Assembly: GCF_000247695.1 (NCBI RefSeq)
Contig: NW_004624742.1
Span: 1,393,071 to 1,457,070, forward strand
DNA length: 64,000 bases
Direction: 5' to 3'
From: Heterocephalus glaber
Taxonomy: Eukaryota; Chordata; Mammalia; Rodentia; Bathyergidae
Made by a program: the position numbers and the translations under genes. The notes under the pieces were generated by a model. The model was given only the letters and a program-made list of their open reading frames with translations, had not been told where the DNA came from and made no database searches. Positions within the stretch are counted from its first letter, which is position 1. Every line of letters begins with the position of its first letter. Below, piece after piece: positions 22,725 to 34,645 of the stretch.

Positions 22725-23000
22725 AAGCAGTGAGTGGTCATGAGGACTGGACATGTGTAGTTAAGGAGGAAGTGGAGGCCAGACCAATGATGATTGGTGA
22801 AGGGGGAGTGGGCAAAGGGAGCAAAGGAACAAACAGGGTGGACAGGGTTTTAATAGCCCCTTGCACCCCTGGGGGAGAACCATGGAGACCACTTCCTACA
22901 GAGTGTATGTAAATAAGGGGTAGAACTGCTGAGGAAGTTCTCATTCCCATGTAGAATTTAGTTAGCTTTGCAGAGATCTGAATAAATGGAGGTGGATACA
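22725..23000 (+). mobile_element. possible solo LTR (unclassified)
   Basis: A GC-richer block in AT-rich surroundings holds, in order, a perfect inverted CCAAT pair (ACCAAT-GATG-ATTGGT at 22783-22798), a segment GGAGAACCATGGAGACC, and AATAAA at 22981. The arrangement resembles an LTR U3-R-U5, but the TG...CA ends and a target duplication could not be fixed. It could equally be a promoter- or enhancer-like unique segment. Confidence 0.3.
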
Positions 23001-23940
23001 AAGTGAATAAACAAGATTATATTGTACTCCTGCAAAACTTGATTGAATGACTGATGGACACATTTATTCACTCAGTCACCCAGTGTGGTTAGTCCCTGTT
23101 CTAGCCATGCTGATAGACGGTGGGAATGTATCAGAGGAAAAGATTGGGAAATGAACATTCTTAGTTCAGATCTGCTTTGACGCTTTGACATGACTTGTTT
23201 TTAAGTAAGAAAATAATAAAGCTGATTGGATGTAAAAGATGCAGATTTGGAAACATTTATTAGTCAAAATAAAGAATCATTAAATAGTAAACAAATACTG
23301 TAATTCTTATTGTCAAATAGGTCAATTATCAATTAACTTTTGAAATAAAAGAAATGAGTAGCACAGGTTATTGGTATCCATAGATTTTCATCAAATAGTC
23401 CTTTTTCTCTCTCTACAAAATCTTTCTTGGGATTGAATGTGGTAAAAAATTACTGCACTGAAGAATTTTCATATATATCATTAACAAGAAATAGTAAATC
23501 TAAAATCTAAAATTTTGGCCAAAACCTAAAACAATGAAGTTGAAGGCAGGAAATGATAAAATAAAGTTTAGATTATCTTATGGGATGATACTCCTAGTTC
23601 ATACCTACACAGTGTTCCCTGCTGGTCAAAGACTCTGGTAAATATGTCTCCTTACCTGTTGGGTCTGGGTCAGCAAACTGGGCATCTGTTGATTTATGGG
23701 GCTCAGGAGATTGGCATGAACTAGTCTTCCTAAGGAAGAGGGAGTCAGGTAGCCTTGATTTGTCCAAGTACTGATATCGACTCTGAGAAGGATTCTAACT
23801 CAGCAGAGTGTCTGCCATTCCTTTAGTTGTATATCTGAGGTCTAGGAAATGAAGACTGCAAATAAACACTAAAGGATGAAGTTCACTGGACTGCCATCAT
23901 TTAAGAAACAGGAGTATAGCTTAGAAGGTTGATTCAATAG
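23001..23940. other. unassigned DNA
   Basis: No gene or identified repeat. 23600-23850 is less AT-rich than its surroundings but has no long ORF. Confidence 0.35.
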
Positions 23941-23949
23941 ATATTACCA

Positions 23950-24190
23950 GGAAGGAAGGAAGGAAGGGAGGGAGGGAGGGAGGGAAGGGCTGGGATGGAA
24001 AGAAAGAAGAAAGGAAATGAAAGGAAGAAAGGAGGAGAAAAGGAAGGAAGGGCTGGGAGGGAAGGAAAGAAGAAAGTATATGAAAGGATGAAGAAAGGAG
24101 ATAAGGCAGGCAGGCAGGAAGGAAGGGAAGGAGGAAGGGAAGAAGAAAAGAAGATATAAAATGAAAGAAAGAAGGAAATAAAAGAAAGTA
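23950..24190. repeat. purine-rich (GGAA)n/(GAAA)n low-complexity tract
   Basis: About 240 bp that are almost all purine on the plus strand, built from GGAA, GGGA and GAAA units with an internal near-duplication (GGAAGGGCTGGGA near 23985 and again near 24045). The 130- and 145-codon minus-strand ORFs (FLPSFL repeats) are products of this tract. Confidence 0.95.
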
Positions 24191-24194
24191 AGGA

Positions 24195-25055
24195 GAATGT
24201 ATTGTCTCATCACCTCCACTGATGAAGGAACACTGTGATTCAGGAACAGACCAGAAAAAGAGACAGTAATGGTCCCAAAGGATGAGGGAGGAGACCCCAG
24301 CATAGGCAGCCATGCTGGACAGACTTGGAAAAGGACAGGTGGGACAATATTCCTGTAAGTGGAGCAGAGAAGGAATAGCAACGGTGCCTGCCAGAGACCA
24401 TATTACATTTGACAGATCTCATTTTTGAGCAGACAAAAGTGGCCCTGAGGAACTTCCAGGAATTCTTAAGTGGTGGAGAAAAATGGATGCTATGCTTGAG
24501 GCATCTGTAATAGCAGGTGGGAACCAGAGGAAACAATCCGAATGTGAGTTACTCGTGTTAAAATAACCTATTTATATGAGTCAGCCTGATAGAGCTCAAG
24601 AATGCCTGAGAAACAGAGGTTTCACCTCACACTTAATCAATGCCTGAAAAAAATGAAACATAAATATGATGGCTTTGTTAAAGAAACTACTGTGTCAATG
24701 TTACAAAGCATACAGCAGAGAGCTGTAGAAGCTCATGAAAGAGCAGGACTTTTAGCATTGTACATTTTCAGTGTATGTCACATATTTATTTATTAAAAGG
24801 AAAGTAGAACTAAAAACAAAACTAAAAGCAGAAAACTAAAAACAATATCTACATAAGAGTTCTATAACCACTGTTGTGATAGAGGTGCATGGTTTATAGA
24901 GGTCAAATGAAGACCCAAAACCAGGAAATTTCCAATGACCATAAATTTTGTAAATAAAAATAAAAATTTTCTTGGGGAAATGTCAGAAATAAAAAGGTTT
25001 TTTATGCTGCACTTGATATCTGAGTATGCTCTTTATTTTGTTTTGCCACAATTCT
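24195..25055. other. unassigned DNA
   Basis: A 64-codon ORF at 24602-24796 has ordinary amino-acid composition but no recognised similarity. The rest is AT-rich. Confidence 0.35.
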
Positions 25056-25057
25056 AT

Positions 25058-25193
25058 TATCATTTCTCTTTCTACCACCTTATTTTCTATCCTTATGCTT
25101 TCTTTTTGTCTCCCTCTCCCTTTCTCTACTCTTTTGCTCTTTTCTCTCTTCTTATTTTCTTCCATCCATTTTCCTTTCTTCTTCCTCTCCAAA
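25058..25193. repeat. polypyrimidine low-complexity tract
   Basis: C/T-rich over about 135 bp (CTCCCTCTCCCTTTCTC type). The overlapping ORFs on both strands are composition artefacts. Confidence 0.8.
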
Positions 25194-25519
25194 ATGCCTA
25201 ATCCAAGGTCTAAACTACATTGCTCTGGAAATCACAATTTATGCAAAGGTACTTTGAATGTCAGTTTCATCCTAAAATTCTAGATATACCTCTACATATC
25301 TAGTATGTGCCACTCCTGACAAGATGGGTTTAAATTAAGGTTTAAAGGAAAGAAGTGATCCCTTCATGAGCATGGCAGGAGAAGTTGTCCATACAAAATT
25401 AACACATATCAATGGCAGTTAATGCCAAGGACATTGTAATAAAAGCCTTCTGAAACTGAATTCAAGTATATATTCCTAAAATGTTTACTATTATTCTATC
25501 AAAAACTAATGAAACCATT

Positions 25520-25935
25520 ACTACAGTAAGTTCCTGACTTAGAACTCATTCCTTTCCCAGATAACATTCGTGTTGGATTCATTTGTAAGTCTGATGAAGT
25601 GAGTCTTATACACTTTTGACACAAATACGCAATGTAAAGCATAAAAAAATCCAATCACAAAAATATTGTAAATAAACTATTTTTACTTTTATAAATGGTG
25701 GTATTCAGTACAACAGCCATAAAGAACGAGCGACTGCTACCATCTTTTCATCTTGGTCCAACCTCTCAATTATTTTCACTTTTGTTCCCATGGTTATGGC
25801 TTTGCACTTCCTAGAAGTCCCTTCCATATCACCACTGCTTCCAGACATCCTAGGCTCTAATTGATCACTGTACTACTCTATGCTATGGCACTGTACAGTA
25901 AGCACACAGCAGCACAACTGTGACAATGTACGGCA
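25520..25935. mobile_element. possible Tigger-like DNA transposon remnant
   Basis: The start TACAGTAAGTTCCTGACTTAGAACTCATTCC with TTTGTAAGTCTGATGAAGTGAGTC resembles the end of Tigger/pogo-type families (CCCCGACTTAAGAAC... GTAAGTC). The interior is not clearly recognisable, and the far terminal repeat and TA duplication were not found. Confidence 0.35.
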
Positions 25936-26289
25936 CACATGAAAGCTACTTCCAAGATTTGTTCTCATCTAGGAATGTTCATAATAGAGGTCTGTTTGAC
26001 AGTACTGTGTTTGACTTTCAGTTTAGTGACCTCGATAAGATTTAGGAATTCACTTCTTTATATGTGTGTGCTGCATTCTTCATTATATCTCCGAAGTCTT
26101 CAAATAGCCTTGGCTATACTGATACATTAAAATATAGATTTCTGTGATTTCAGCTTCAGTCAGGCTCCATCATGCTTTTTCTTACAATTTAATAAATGTA
26201 GAAATGATGCAAAAAAACAAAAAGAAGGAAAATATGAAATTGCAAAATGAGACATGTGAAAGTTTAGGTTCCTTGGATTTATTTTTGTC

Positions 26290-26352
26290 CCAAACCCTAA
26301 TACCCCTTAATTATTCTACTTCTATTCATAGTACTTATCACTACCTATTATA
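26290..26352 (+). mobile_element. L2-like fragment, left part
   Basis: CTACTTCTATTCATAGTACTTATCACTACCTATTATAATACTTAGGG resembles the L2 3' region (CATAGCACTTATCACTATCTG). It may be continued at 26690-26855 after an interruption. Confidence 0.35.
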
Positions 26353-26354
26353 AT

Positions 26355-26690
26355 ACTTAGGGTGGTTAGGATGGGGTGCCAACATGAGGGGCTTTGAGAC
26401 TGGCCTGGAGGACTGGTTATGCACACATCTGGATGTGTCTGGGTGGATCATAGTGGTGTCACCTTGAGTCTGTGTCTCCTTTCTTTTCCACACTGTTTCC
26501 CTGCTCTAATTTCTGGTGCCACGAACTGACACACTTTTCTCCACTACATCCTTCCACCATGACATTTCTACCTGGGAGGCAGAGGACAATGGACTGGGAG
26601 CCATTAGCCAAATTTAACCTCTTCTCCTTTATGTTGTGGGTCTTGATTACTGGGTCCAGTGATGAGACAGTTGTCTAATAAACTACATAG
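26355..26690 (+). mobile_element. possible LTR inserted in an L2 fragment
   Basis: GC-richer than its flanks. It ends AACCTCTTCTCCTTTATGTTGTGGG ... CAGTGATGAGACAGTTGTCTAATAAA, which resembles the 3' end of rodent MaLR LTRs ('CTCCTTTAAGTTG...GGTCACAGTGATGAG...'). The 5' end is not recognised. Confidence 0.4.
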
Positions 26691-26855
26691 CTTTTATTTA
26701 CTTATTTTTGTATTGTTTGATTCTCCCTACAAGAAGGACATTTCATGGGAGCAGGGACATCTATGTGAGTGTGGATATGTGTCTAATAGCTATCAAAACC
26801 TGAGATTGTATCTTACTCATAGTAGGTAGTAATTGAATATATATTGAATAAGACC
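26690..26855 (+). mobile_element. L2-like fragment, right part
   Basis: AAGAAGGACATTTCATGGGAGCAGGGACATC ... CATAGTAGGTAGTAATTGAATATATATTGAATAA follows the L2 tail ('GAGGGCAGGGAC... GCACATAGTAGGCGCTCAATAAATATTTGTTGAAT'). It would continue the fragment that ends near 26352. Confidence 0.5.
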
Positions 26856-26859
26856 TTCT

Positions 26860-28770
26860 TGCTTCTGGAAAATTTATGATTATTCTGATGTGGTGAAATA
26901 TCTGTTAAGAAGATTCTTAATATATATAACACTAGAAGAAAGCAACAAGAAATTGCTTTCAAACCTCAGAGGGCATCATTTTTGAGAGGAAAAAATTACT
27001 CAGAAATCATTAAATATTTCATAATATAGTATTTTTAAAAGGTATGTTATGTGTTTGTGTGTGTTTGTGTGTACGCATATGTACATGCTTTAAAACAGAT
27101 TCAAAGCTAATACATTAGCTGTTGTGTTGCAGGTCTTTTCTTTAAAAAGCATTCTAGAATTCAGAAATAACTCCTGAATCTAGGCTGACTTTCCCAGATG
27201 TGAGAGAGTTGTTAAACCCAGAGCGTATGTAGGCTTAGATTACTAGGCAATACCAGTTTTTTTTAGTGTGTCCTGAGAAAAAGGCCCTTGTGCAATGGAG
27301 AATAAAAAGAGAAAAAGATGTATTCCTCCAGGAGATCAAAATAATTATCAATCAATTCATCTTGAAACAAACAAATATTGAAAAAGAAGGGGGTGTAGTA
27401 GAATAATGGAGCTTTTCCTTAAGCACTTAGGGTAAGTTGGATTTTAAGAGATGTGCAGAGCTGATAAGGTGGACTAAAGGTAATTATGAAGAAAGACATA
27501 AAATGGTGAATGGGCATCAAGTTGTTTGGGAACCAAGAACAGTTTGAGACAACTGAAATGTAGGGCATGCATAGGCATGCAGATTTATTAAAAATGGAGT
27601 CACTTTTCTGGAGTGTGTAGACTTTTTGATTAGAAGGTAGGTCATAAATAGGCTCAGGGAAACCGGATAGGAAAAGGCCCGTTCTCCATTGCTGTCTTAC
27701 TCCAGAATTTTGTGAGACCCCTTTACATACAAAGAATAAATGCATTCTGGAATTGAGAGGATGCAGGCCCAAATATTTGGAATTCCATAAGCAAAAACAA
27801 TAGAAAAATATTTACTAGGCACTTCAGTTTCTCAGTTATTAAGTCAAAGACCTGAGTGCTTGTAAAAACATCTTCCAGATAATCTATATGTAGAGAATGG
27901 AGTATAAAGGGGAGGCTGACTTTCATATCCACTGCAGCTGGAAGGTCTGAGACATTGCTCTCCAAATCTTTGAATTTGAGCTTAAAGTAATAAATATATA
28001 ATGAAGATGAGTCATTAGGTTTCTTGTCACCATTCTGGCTTCAACAATGGTATTTTTCTTTAACTCAATTAACTTGTTCTTTTTATAAGGATTCATAATA
28101 TGTAACATGAGTCTCTAAATTCTCACCTTTGAGTTACTGTTCTTGTCAAATTTACCAAGAGAAATAGTATACCTTTCTCTGGCTTTTTCTAGAATATCTC
28201 TTATTACTTTTTTCTCTTTTTCAGTACTGATTATGATAGTAATACATAATAGCTACACATTCTTAAAAATACAAATGAGTACAACAAGTGAGAAAAAATA
28301 CAGCTGCTATTATTTCTGTATGTAATCTTCCCAGGCTTTTTTCATGCTAATGATGAATAGTTAGAATGAAATATTTTGCATGAAAAAACATACATGCAGC
28401 ACAAATTAAACAGCTATGTAAGTTATTTCTACTTAAAATATATTCCAAGTATTTTCACATCAGTTATTATTTCCTTCAGAAAGTAACTTTTAATTATTGT
28501 ATAGAATGTTAATATAAAATATACCATAAATAAGATCTCTAGTTTTTGATCATTTAAACTTTATTCAACTTTTCATGTTAAAAAATGTAGATGAATGTAT
28601 ATAAACATTTAGCATACCCATTATTGTTTATGATAATATTGCAAGGTAAAAGATTTACTCAATTTTTCAGTGTTTTAACACATGTAGTCACTTTTCAGTT
28701 GAGCATGAATGATTTTTTCTTAATAATTTCTTACTCTGAATATAGTAGCGAAAAAAACCACTTTAGAAAT
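26860..28770. other. unassigned AT-rich DNA
   Basis: Contains a short GT-rich patch (27050-27072). No recognisable gene. 27370-27720 has a vague likeness to an old dispersed repeat (GAGCTGATAAGGTGGAC... ) that I cannot name. The 80- and 117-codon minus-strand ORFs have no recognised similarity. Confidence 0.35.
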
Positions 28771-28773
28771 GTG

Positions 28774-28890
28774 ACATATGGTGGTGAACACCTATAATCC
28801 CAGCACTCAGGCTGCTAAGGCACCAGAGGATCATTTCAAGGCCACCCAGTGCTACATAATGAGACCTTGTCTAAAAAAACAAAACAAAAG
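28774..28890 (+). mobile_element. B1-like (7SL-derived) SINE without internal duplication
   Basis: ATATGGTGGTGAACACCTATAATCCCAGCACTCAGGCTGCTAAGG, then GAGGATCATTTCAAGGCCACCCAGTGCTACATAATGAGACCTTGTCT and an A-rich tail (AAAAAAACAAAACAAAAG). This is a monomeric B1 of about 90 bp before the tail. Flanks AATGTGACATAT and AAGTGTCATAT suggest a degraded target duplication. It lacks the 29-bp duplication seen in the copy at 42.98 kb. Confidence 0.85.
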
Positions 28891-28894
28891 TGTC

Positions 28895-29860
28895 ATATTA
28901 TCTGTTATCCTAATGTTATCTTGACCAATACTGTTATTATTATTGATTGAACATTTTAAAATATGTTCATTACTGTTATCATTTCTTCATTTGTAAAGCA
29001 GATATCTATTTGGAAATTTTTATCAAGATCTAAGTGCTCTTTAAATGTTAGATAAAGTAAATCTTAATTTTTTATGTGTGAATTCTTATTTAGAATTTTT
29101 TAAATGGAGCTAGGAGTACAGACTATCACGCACAGGGTCCTGGCTCAATGGTCTGAACTGAAAAATAAAATCATAAAAATGTATTCCTGTTCATGATGGA
29201 TGTATTATAATCTGTATACCTGGTTATGCTTACATAGGTAAAGTTTTTTTTTAATTAAAAAAAAATTTACAGAAGCAGAAAAAAATCAATTAGAAAATAA
29301 AGTATACTTCACAATGCTCACAAAGAAACAGGTCTGAATTGTTGTGCTTAAGATTATAATATTAGCTGTTTAGGTAACAAATAGCAATAAAATCAATAAT
29401 TCATTCTATAAAGTTGGCAGCAATCAAAATGCAAACTAGATGAGCTGGTGTTTCATCAGGAAAGCAATGGCTAGATGTTTAGTTGTTATACAAAGTTCCA
29501 TAAAACACTGGCAAAATATGATTGACAACATGTTGAAAATACCCACAACAGGGAAAGCAGGGTAATGTGTAGATGGGATTAATTTGATTTTGTTTTCAGA
29601 TTTTTTTATCAAGAGTATATTGGCATAGAAAGTCATTAAAAATAAATCATTCTGATTGCTTATGAAGATATTTATTTAGTAAACTACCAAACTTTTTAAA
29701 AGATATTTGGCTTTAGATCTTCAAGTTTTTGTCTTACCCTTGCCTTGATCTTTGTTTGGTTAACTTAAATGGCTCTTCAGATAGTGGTGTTTGTAAAAAA
29801 CTTGACTTCAAGCAACAAGATATTCAATCAGAAAATCAAGACCTAAGCCATCTTTCTCAC
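28895..29860. other. unassigned AT-rich DNA
   Basis: No gene or confident repeat; short A and T runs. Confidence 0.35.
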
Positions 29861-29865
29861 GGTGT

Positions 29866-29957
29866 TTTTTTTTTTTTTTTTTTGGTACCAGGGATCGAAC
29901 TCAGGATCTTGTGCTTGCGAGGCAGGCAGCAGAACCACTGAGCTAAATCCCCAGCCC
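29866..29957 (-). mobile_element. ID-like tRNA-derived SINE, reverse
   Basis: An 18-T run, then GGTACCAGGGATCGAACTCAGGATC and CCACTGAGCTAAATCCCCAGCCC; reversed, these give an intact A box (TTTAGCTCAGTGG) and B box (GTTCGATCCC). The short GGTGTTT repeated on both flanks is a possible target duplication. It is well preserved. Confidence 0.92.
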
Positions 29958-30164
29958 TATGGTGTTTATTTTATTCAACCTGAAAATTGCATTCATCACG
30001 CTGAAGTTTTATCTTTTCCTTTCCTCAATACCTCCTTCATAAAGCAAACAAACCAAAACTGAAACAAAACAACTCTGAATGCCAGAAGAATGCCTTACAG
30101 ATAAAACAGATTGCTCTCCATGGTCATTTCTGTGTCCAGTTCCAATTCTTAGTTAAAAGTATCT

Positions 30165-30650
30165 ACCATGAATGGTTAAACAAAATTGTACATTTATACC
30201 ATGAAATACTATGCAGCAATTGAAATGACCTATGGATACATACAATTTGAGTCTATCTCAAGGGCATTATGTTGAAATTACCTCAAAAATTAAATGTAAA
30301 ATAATAAACTATGATTTCATTTATATTATTGAGAGAAAAATATATAGAAATAAAGAACAAATTAGGCAGAGGTTATAGATTGTGGGGGAAGGAAAGTGAT
30401 ATAATTATGGAAGATAAGAGAGCCACATAGTTGTAGTGATGGAAGTTTATCTGATTGCAATGATGAATCTACATATAGGATAAAATGGCATTGAACTATA
30501 TACATACATTGTACCAATGTCAGCTTCTGGGTTTTGATGTTGTACTGTAGTTACATAAGATGCAATCACTAGGAAAAACTAGATATAGAAGATCTCTATG
30601 TCCTGTCTTTACTGTGGCTCTAACATTATTTCAAAATAAAGTGTTTTTAA
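30165..30650 (+). mobile_element. L1M-type 3' end, sense
   Basis: GAATGGTTAAACAAAATTGTACATTTATACCATGAAATACTATGCAGCAATTGAAATGA is the end of ORF2. It is followed by a 3' UTR with AGATTGTGGGGGAAGG, CTATATACATACATTGTACCAATGTCAGCTTCTGGGTTTTGATGTTGTACTGTAG and the terminal ATTATTTCAAAATAAAGTG. This is a classic older L1 3' UTR and a different lineage from the polypurine-tract L1 copies in the window. Confidence 0.88.
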
Positions 30651-30654
30651 AAAT

Positions 30655-31400
30655 CTGTCCAAATAAAAGAGGGGACAGAAGCCTTTCTGGAGTTTCAGTG
30701 GTGAGTGAACTATAAGATGTCTAAAAGTGAAATCTGCTTTTAAAAACAGAACAAACAAAAAACTATATGCAAAAGCACTAATGTCCCTTGAAAAGTATGT
30801 TTATACTTCACATTTTTGAGGTTTAGAAAAAACTGCATTTACTCCTCCTTAGTAATTTTAAAATGTAGACTTTTGCTATATTATAGCAACTTAATAATGT
30901 ATGTTTTTATATTTTGGGTATATTTTATTTTATATATCATAGACTTTTAAAGGAGATATATATGTATTTAACTCTATATAACTATACATGTAAGCATATG
31001 TAACATATATAACTTTTTAAAGTAAACATATCTTTCTCATTTGAAGAGACCTTATCATGGCAACCATGGAAGTCCTTAAAAATCCCAAGTTTCTATCTAC
31101 AGATCTCTGAGAAGAATCAACAACCCCAAAATAATACTGAAATTATGTAAACCTGAAATTTGATTTGAAGACGTAGTTCAACATGTTCATTAGCCTTCAG
31201 GTAAATTGAATTTAATTAAATTTGAAACCCCGATTTAAGTATATGGATTAGTATATTAGTTGACTTTTTATACAGAGAACTTACATAAACTTGGAGTCTT
31301 GGTTTAGAAATGTGGTTAAAGATGTCAGTGGATTTTGTTTGTGAGAACGCGCATTTGCTTTTAATTTGCATAATATGGCCAATTATATAATTTACATATT
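30655..31400. other. unassigned very AT-rich DNA
   Basis: TATATA-rich patches at about 30920-31020. No gene or repeat identified. Confidence 0.35.
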
Positions 31401-31405
31401 CCATC

Positions 31406-31550
31406 ACTTAATAGTTAGATGACCTGGGGCAAACAACTGTATGCTTTCTACATTTCTGAAATATGCAGATGATGATAATACCTGTCTTACCTTCTTCACA
31501 AGGTGAAACACTGAACAAAGGTTATTATTGTGACTAATAAAAATAATTGC
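31406..31550 (+). mobile_element. MIR-like SINE fragment
   Basis: AGTTAGATGACCTGGGGCAAACAACTG... CTGAAATATGCAGATGATGATAATACCTGTCTTACC... parallels the MIR phrases 'GTGTGACCTTGGGCAAG... ATCTGTAAAATGGGGATAATAATACCTACCTTACAGGG'. Diverged, but the block order is right. Confidence 0.55.
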
Positions 31551-32215
31551 CATGGTGCTATTCTGTCAACCATTGCAGTATGATCTGTGGGTAAAGTACG
31601 TCTTTCTGACCTCTGAAGAAAAATCTGAATGCCAAAAGCCGAAGATTCTCTTCATCAGATCTAAGTAAATACCATCAAATGAAACTTCTAAACAAGCATT
31701 TAGGATGGAAATGCAAAAGGCATACTCTACAACAAGTTCACAGGACATGTATGTTCCTTCTGTTATGATACCAATAATATTCTTTCCCCATTTGTGAAAT
31801 TATTTTTTCTTTCTAGCACAAGATTTTCAATTTATGTTTATATATTTGAAAACTATTTACTCAAATCTTAGAAAATAATGGTAGCATTGTTATTAAAGCA
31901 AAAAAGGGGAAACATTCCAAATAGTTAACACATAGGAAATGAATAATGAGACATATATATTACATTCTTATGTATAACATTCTTGAAACATAATAATAAT
32001 TAAAATAAAAATAATAATAATCAAAAACAAGATACACATGCTATCATTTCATCTGTGGTTTAAAAATTAGAGTTATGTCCCATAATATTAACTGGCCTCC
32101 CCTAAATGCTAGGAATATAGATGGCTTTTTCTTCTCTACTAATTAGGTTTGAAATTTTCTGTAATGAGGATTTATCAACTTCGTTGTTAGAAAAAAACTT
32201 GTTTGGAACTGCTAA

Positions 32216-32760
32216 TTGTCACTGTGGTAGATGGGCCTCCAGGGATTCCTCCTCTCCTTGTGAACAGTCTTCTTGTATCATTTCTTCTTAAGCATTGGCT
32301 GGACTTAGTGACTTGGCGATAACGAATAGAAGATGACAAAAGCAATGGAATGCGAGTCCCATGTTAATGGTAGAAAACAACTAGATATTTTATCTTGGTG
32401 ATCTATTTCTGCTTTCTAGTTTATGCATTCTGAAGGAAGTCCTGCCATAATGAAAGCTGTCTTATGAAGGCCCTCATGGCAAGGAACTCCAAAGAAGAGC
32501 CATCAAGGACTTGATACTTGACAACTATGTGGGTGAGTTTGGAAACAGATGTTCTCCTCCTTGAGCCCTGAGATGACTGCAGTCTCTGCCAGTACCTTGA
32601 CTATATCCTTGCAGAGATCCTGATCCAAAGGCATCCAGCAAGTTGGGCCAGGAATCCTGACTCACAGTAAGTGTGATATGACAAATGCTTATTATTTTGA
32701 GCCACCACATTTTGGAGTAATTTTTATGCAGCCACATTTAATACATTCATTGCTAATAAT
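32216..32760 (+). mobile_element. ERVL-MaLR (MLT1-type) solo LTR
   Basis: Features in order are TGGCTGGACTTAGTGACTTGGCGATAACGAATAGAAGATG, CATGGCAAGGAACTCCAAAGAAGAGCC, GTGGGTGAGTTTGGAAACAGATG, CCCTGAGATGACTGCAGTCTCTGCCAGTACCTTGAC, CAAATGCTTATTATTTTGAGCCACCACATTTTGGAGTAATTTTTATGCAGC. These are the MLT1 LTR blocks in sense orientation. No internal sequence follows. Confidence 0.85.
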
Positions 32761-32879
32761 GAATATTTATTGTATATTCAAGGATATGTAAACATATACA
32801 GGCTTCTTCTCCTCAAACATGTATTTTGTTTTTATTTCTAGCTATATTTATTCACCAAGGAAACACTATTTCCATCTTT

Positions 32880-33260
32880 ACTATGTTATAGCATTGTGCT
32901 CAAGAGCTCAAGAACCAAAAATGCAAAAGACACATTCATGCTATCAAAGATCTGGTAGTCTGGCAGGATAAAGAGGAAGCAGACACCTAAGTAGATAATA
33001 ATTACCATATAATTAAAGTATAATAATGGAGACATAAACAAAGTGCCATGGGAGTACAAAAAATAAAGAGACCATCTTCCCCAGGGTGAATTAGAAAAGA
33101 ATCCATAAAAGATGCTACATCTGAACCAGGTATTACAAGATGATAGACTGTGGAGCACTACTACATTCAGGTAACAGCACAAGTAAAACCAGTTCTTCCT
33201 GTGGCTGCCATGTTGGGAAGCAGAGAATGACAGAGCAGGTGGGGATTCAAATACATGGAA
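32880..33260 (+). mobile_element. possible ancient dispersed repeat (unnamed)
   Basis: TGGTAGTCTGGCAGGATAAAGAGGAAGCAGACACC... AAAGTGCCATGGGAGTACAAAAAATAAAGAG... resembles an old mammalian-wide repeat that I recognise by phrase ('CAAAGTGCTATGGGAGCACA') but cannot name with certainty. Confidence 0.35.
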
Positions 33261-33659
33261 ATGGTGATAGGTGAAACAGTGGAGCCAAACAATGAAAAGA
33301 ATTAGAAGTTAAATAAAATAATTAGGATATTATATTTTAGGCATTAAAACATGATTAGGTCTCTTAATCATGGGAGTGAACTCATTTATATGAAATAAAG
33401 ATAATTTTGACATAGATCAAAATAGGTTTCAGGGGCTGCTGAGCCAAGTTAGGAAACAATTAAAATTATCTCCTGTAATGATACCTCTTATTGTTTTAAA
33501 ACTGTCCATAAAATATATTGCATTTATTCAATCTTAGTGATTATTTTGCCTAATAGCAAAAATATCATTTTACTTATTGGAAAGAAGAGTCTCAGATAAA
33601 TTAAATGACTTTCCTTTATCATACAACAACTAAATAGTGCTAATTTAGAACAATGTACA

Positions 33660-34240
33660 GTCTGAGAAAATCAAATGGACATACTAGAACTAAAAGACAT
33701 AGCATATGAAATAATGAATTCACTAAATGGCATGAATAGCAGAATGAAGATAATAAGAAACGCAATCAATAAACTTAAAAAAGATAAATCAAAAGAAATT
33801 ATCCAGAATGAAGAACTAAGAGAAGGTTGAAAAATATTAAAAGATCTTCAGAGACCTGGGGAAAACTGTTGTAAGATCTAACATACATGTAATTGAGGTA
33901 AAGGGAAAGCAGGAAAAGTATGATATTTCAAAGAAATGATAGCTTGAAATTTTCTGAAATTTGGTGAATGACATAAATTTACAGATTCAAGAAGCTCAGA
34001 GGATGCCAGACAGAATAAATACAAAGATGATCACATCTAGGAATATTACAGTAAAATTGCATGAAACCAAAAATGAAGAGAAAGTTTTGAAAGCAGAGAG
34101 AATGACATGTAATACAAATGAATCATCAGAAAAAAATTCAGGCCACGGATTGTGGGACCACATTTGTTAAAAGTTACTGAAACTACCACAAAAGAGACCT
34201 TCTTGTTCTTGTTTCTGAGGATAGTAAGATGGTAGGCTAA
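33660..34240 (+). mobile_element. ancient L1M-type ORF2/3' UTR fragment, sense
   Basis: A-rich sense sequence with AATGAATTCACTAAATGGCATGAATAGCAGAATG, AATGAAGAACTAAGAGAAGG, and AGGAATATTACAGTAAAATTGCATGAAACCAAAAATGAAGAGAAAG...GAAAGCAGAGAGAATGAC, which match the old L1 3' region. The 69-codon ORF inside is not coherent protein. Confidence 0.65.
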
Positions 34241-34439
34241 GGCCTGAAGATGATGCTGGTCATCCCACCATCAGGTACAGGAACCCTGCCTGAGAATTAA
34301 ACACCTAGAGAAAAGCAAAAGAGAGACAGTAACCAGATTCTAGGTGGCATTGTTTGACCAATAAGATCAAACTTCACTGTCATTCATTGAAACTAGAAAT
34401 TTTCTTTTTAGTATAAATCATTTTGAGTTAGGTTTTTGT

Positions 34440-34645
34440 TATTTACAACTGAATGAGATCTTATTTAAAAATCATAATAGGAAGTAAGAAGATAGATCTT
34501 TTTAAATGGGATGTGCATCTAGAGATTGAGGGAGGGTTATATACATGTAGATGTATCATGTACATATACCAACTCCACACAAGGAATGTTGTCATTATGT
34601 ACTGAAAACATGTACTAATAAAAAATAAAACTGAAAAAAAATCAT
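34440..34645 (+). mobile_element. L1 3' UTR terminus, sense
   Basis: Ends AATGTTGTCATTATGTACTGAAAACATGTACTAATAAAAAATAAAACTG, the same terminal block as the L1 copies at 8.6, 9.85, 13.5 and 42.15 kb. A GAGGGAGGG remnant at about 34528 marks the purine tract. Left border uncertain. Confidence 0.65.

Noticed and set aside
23921..24381. 130- and 145-codon minus-strand ORFs
   Set aside because: Phe/Leu/Pro/Ser repeats produced by the purine-rich tract; low-complexity artefact.
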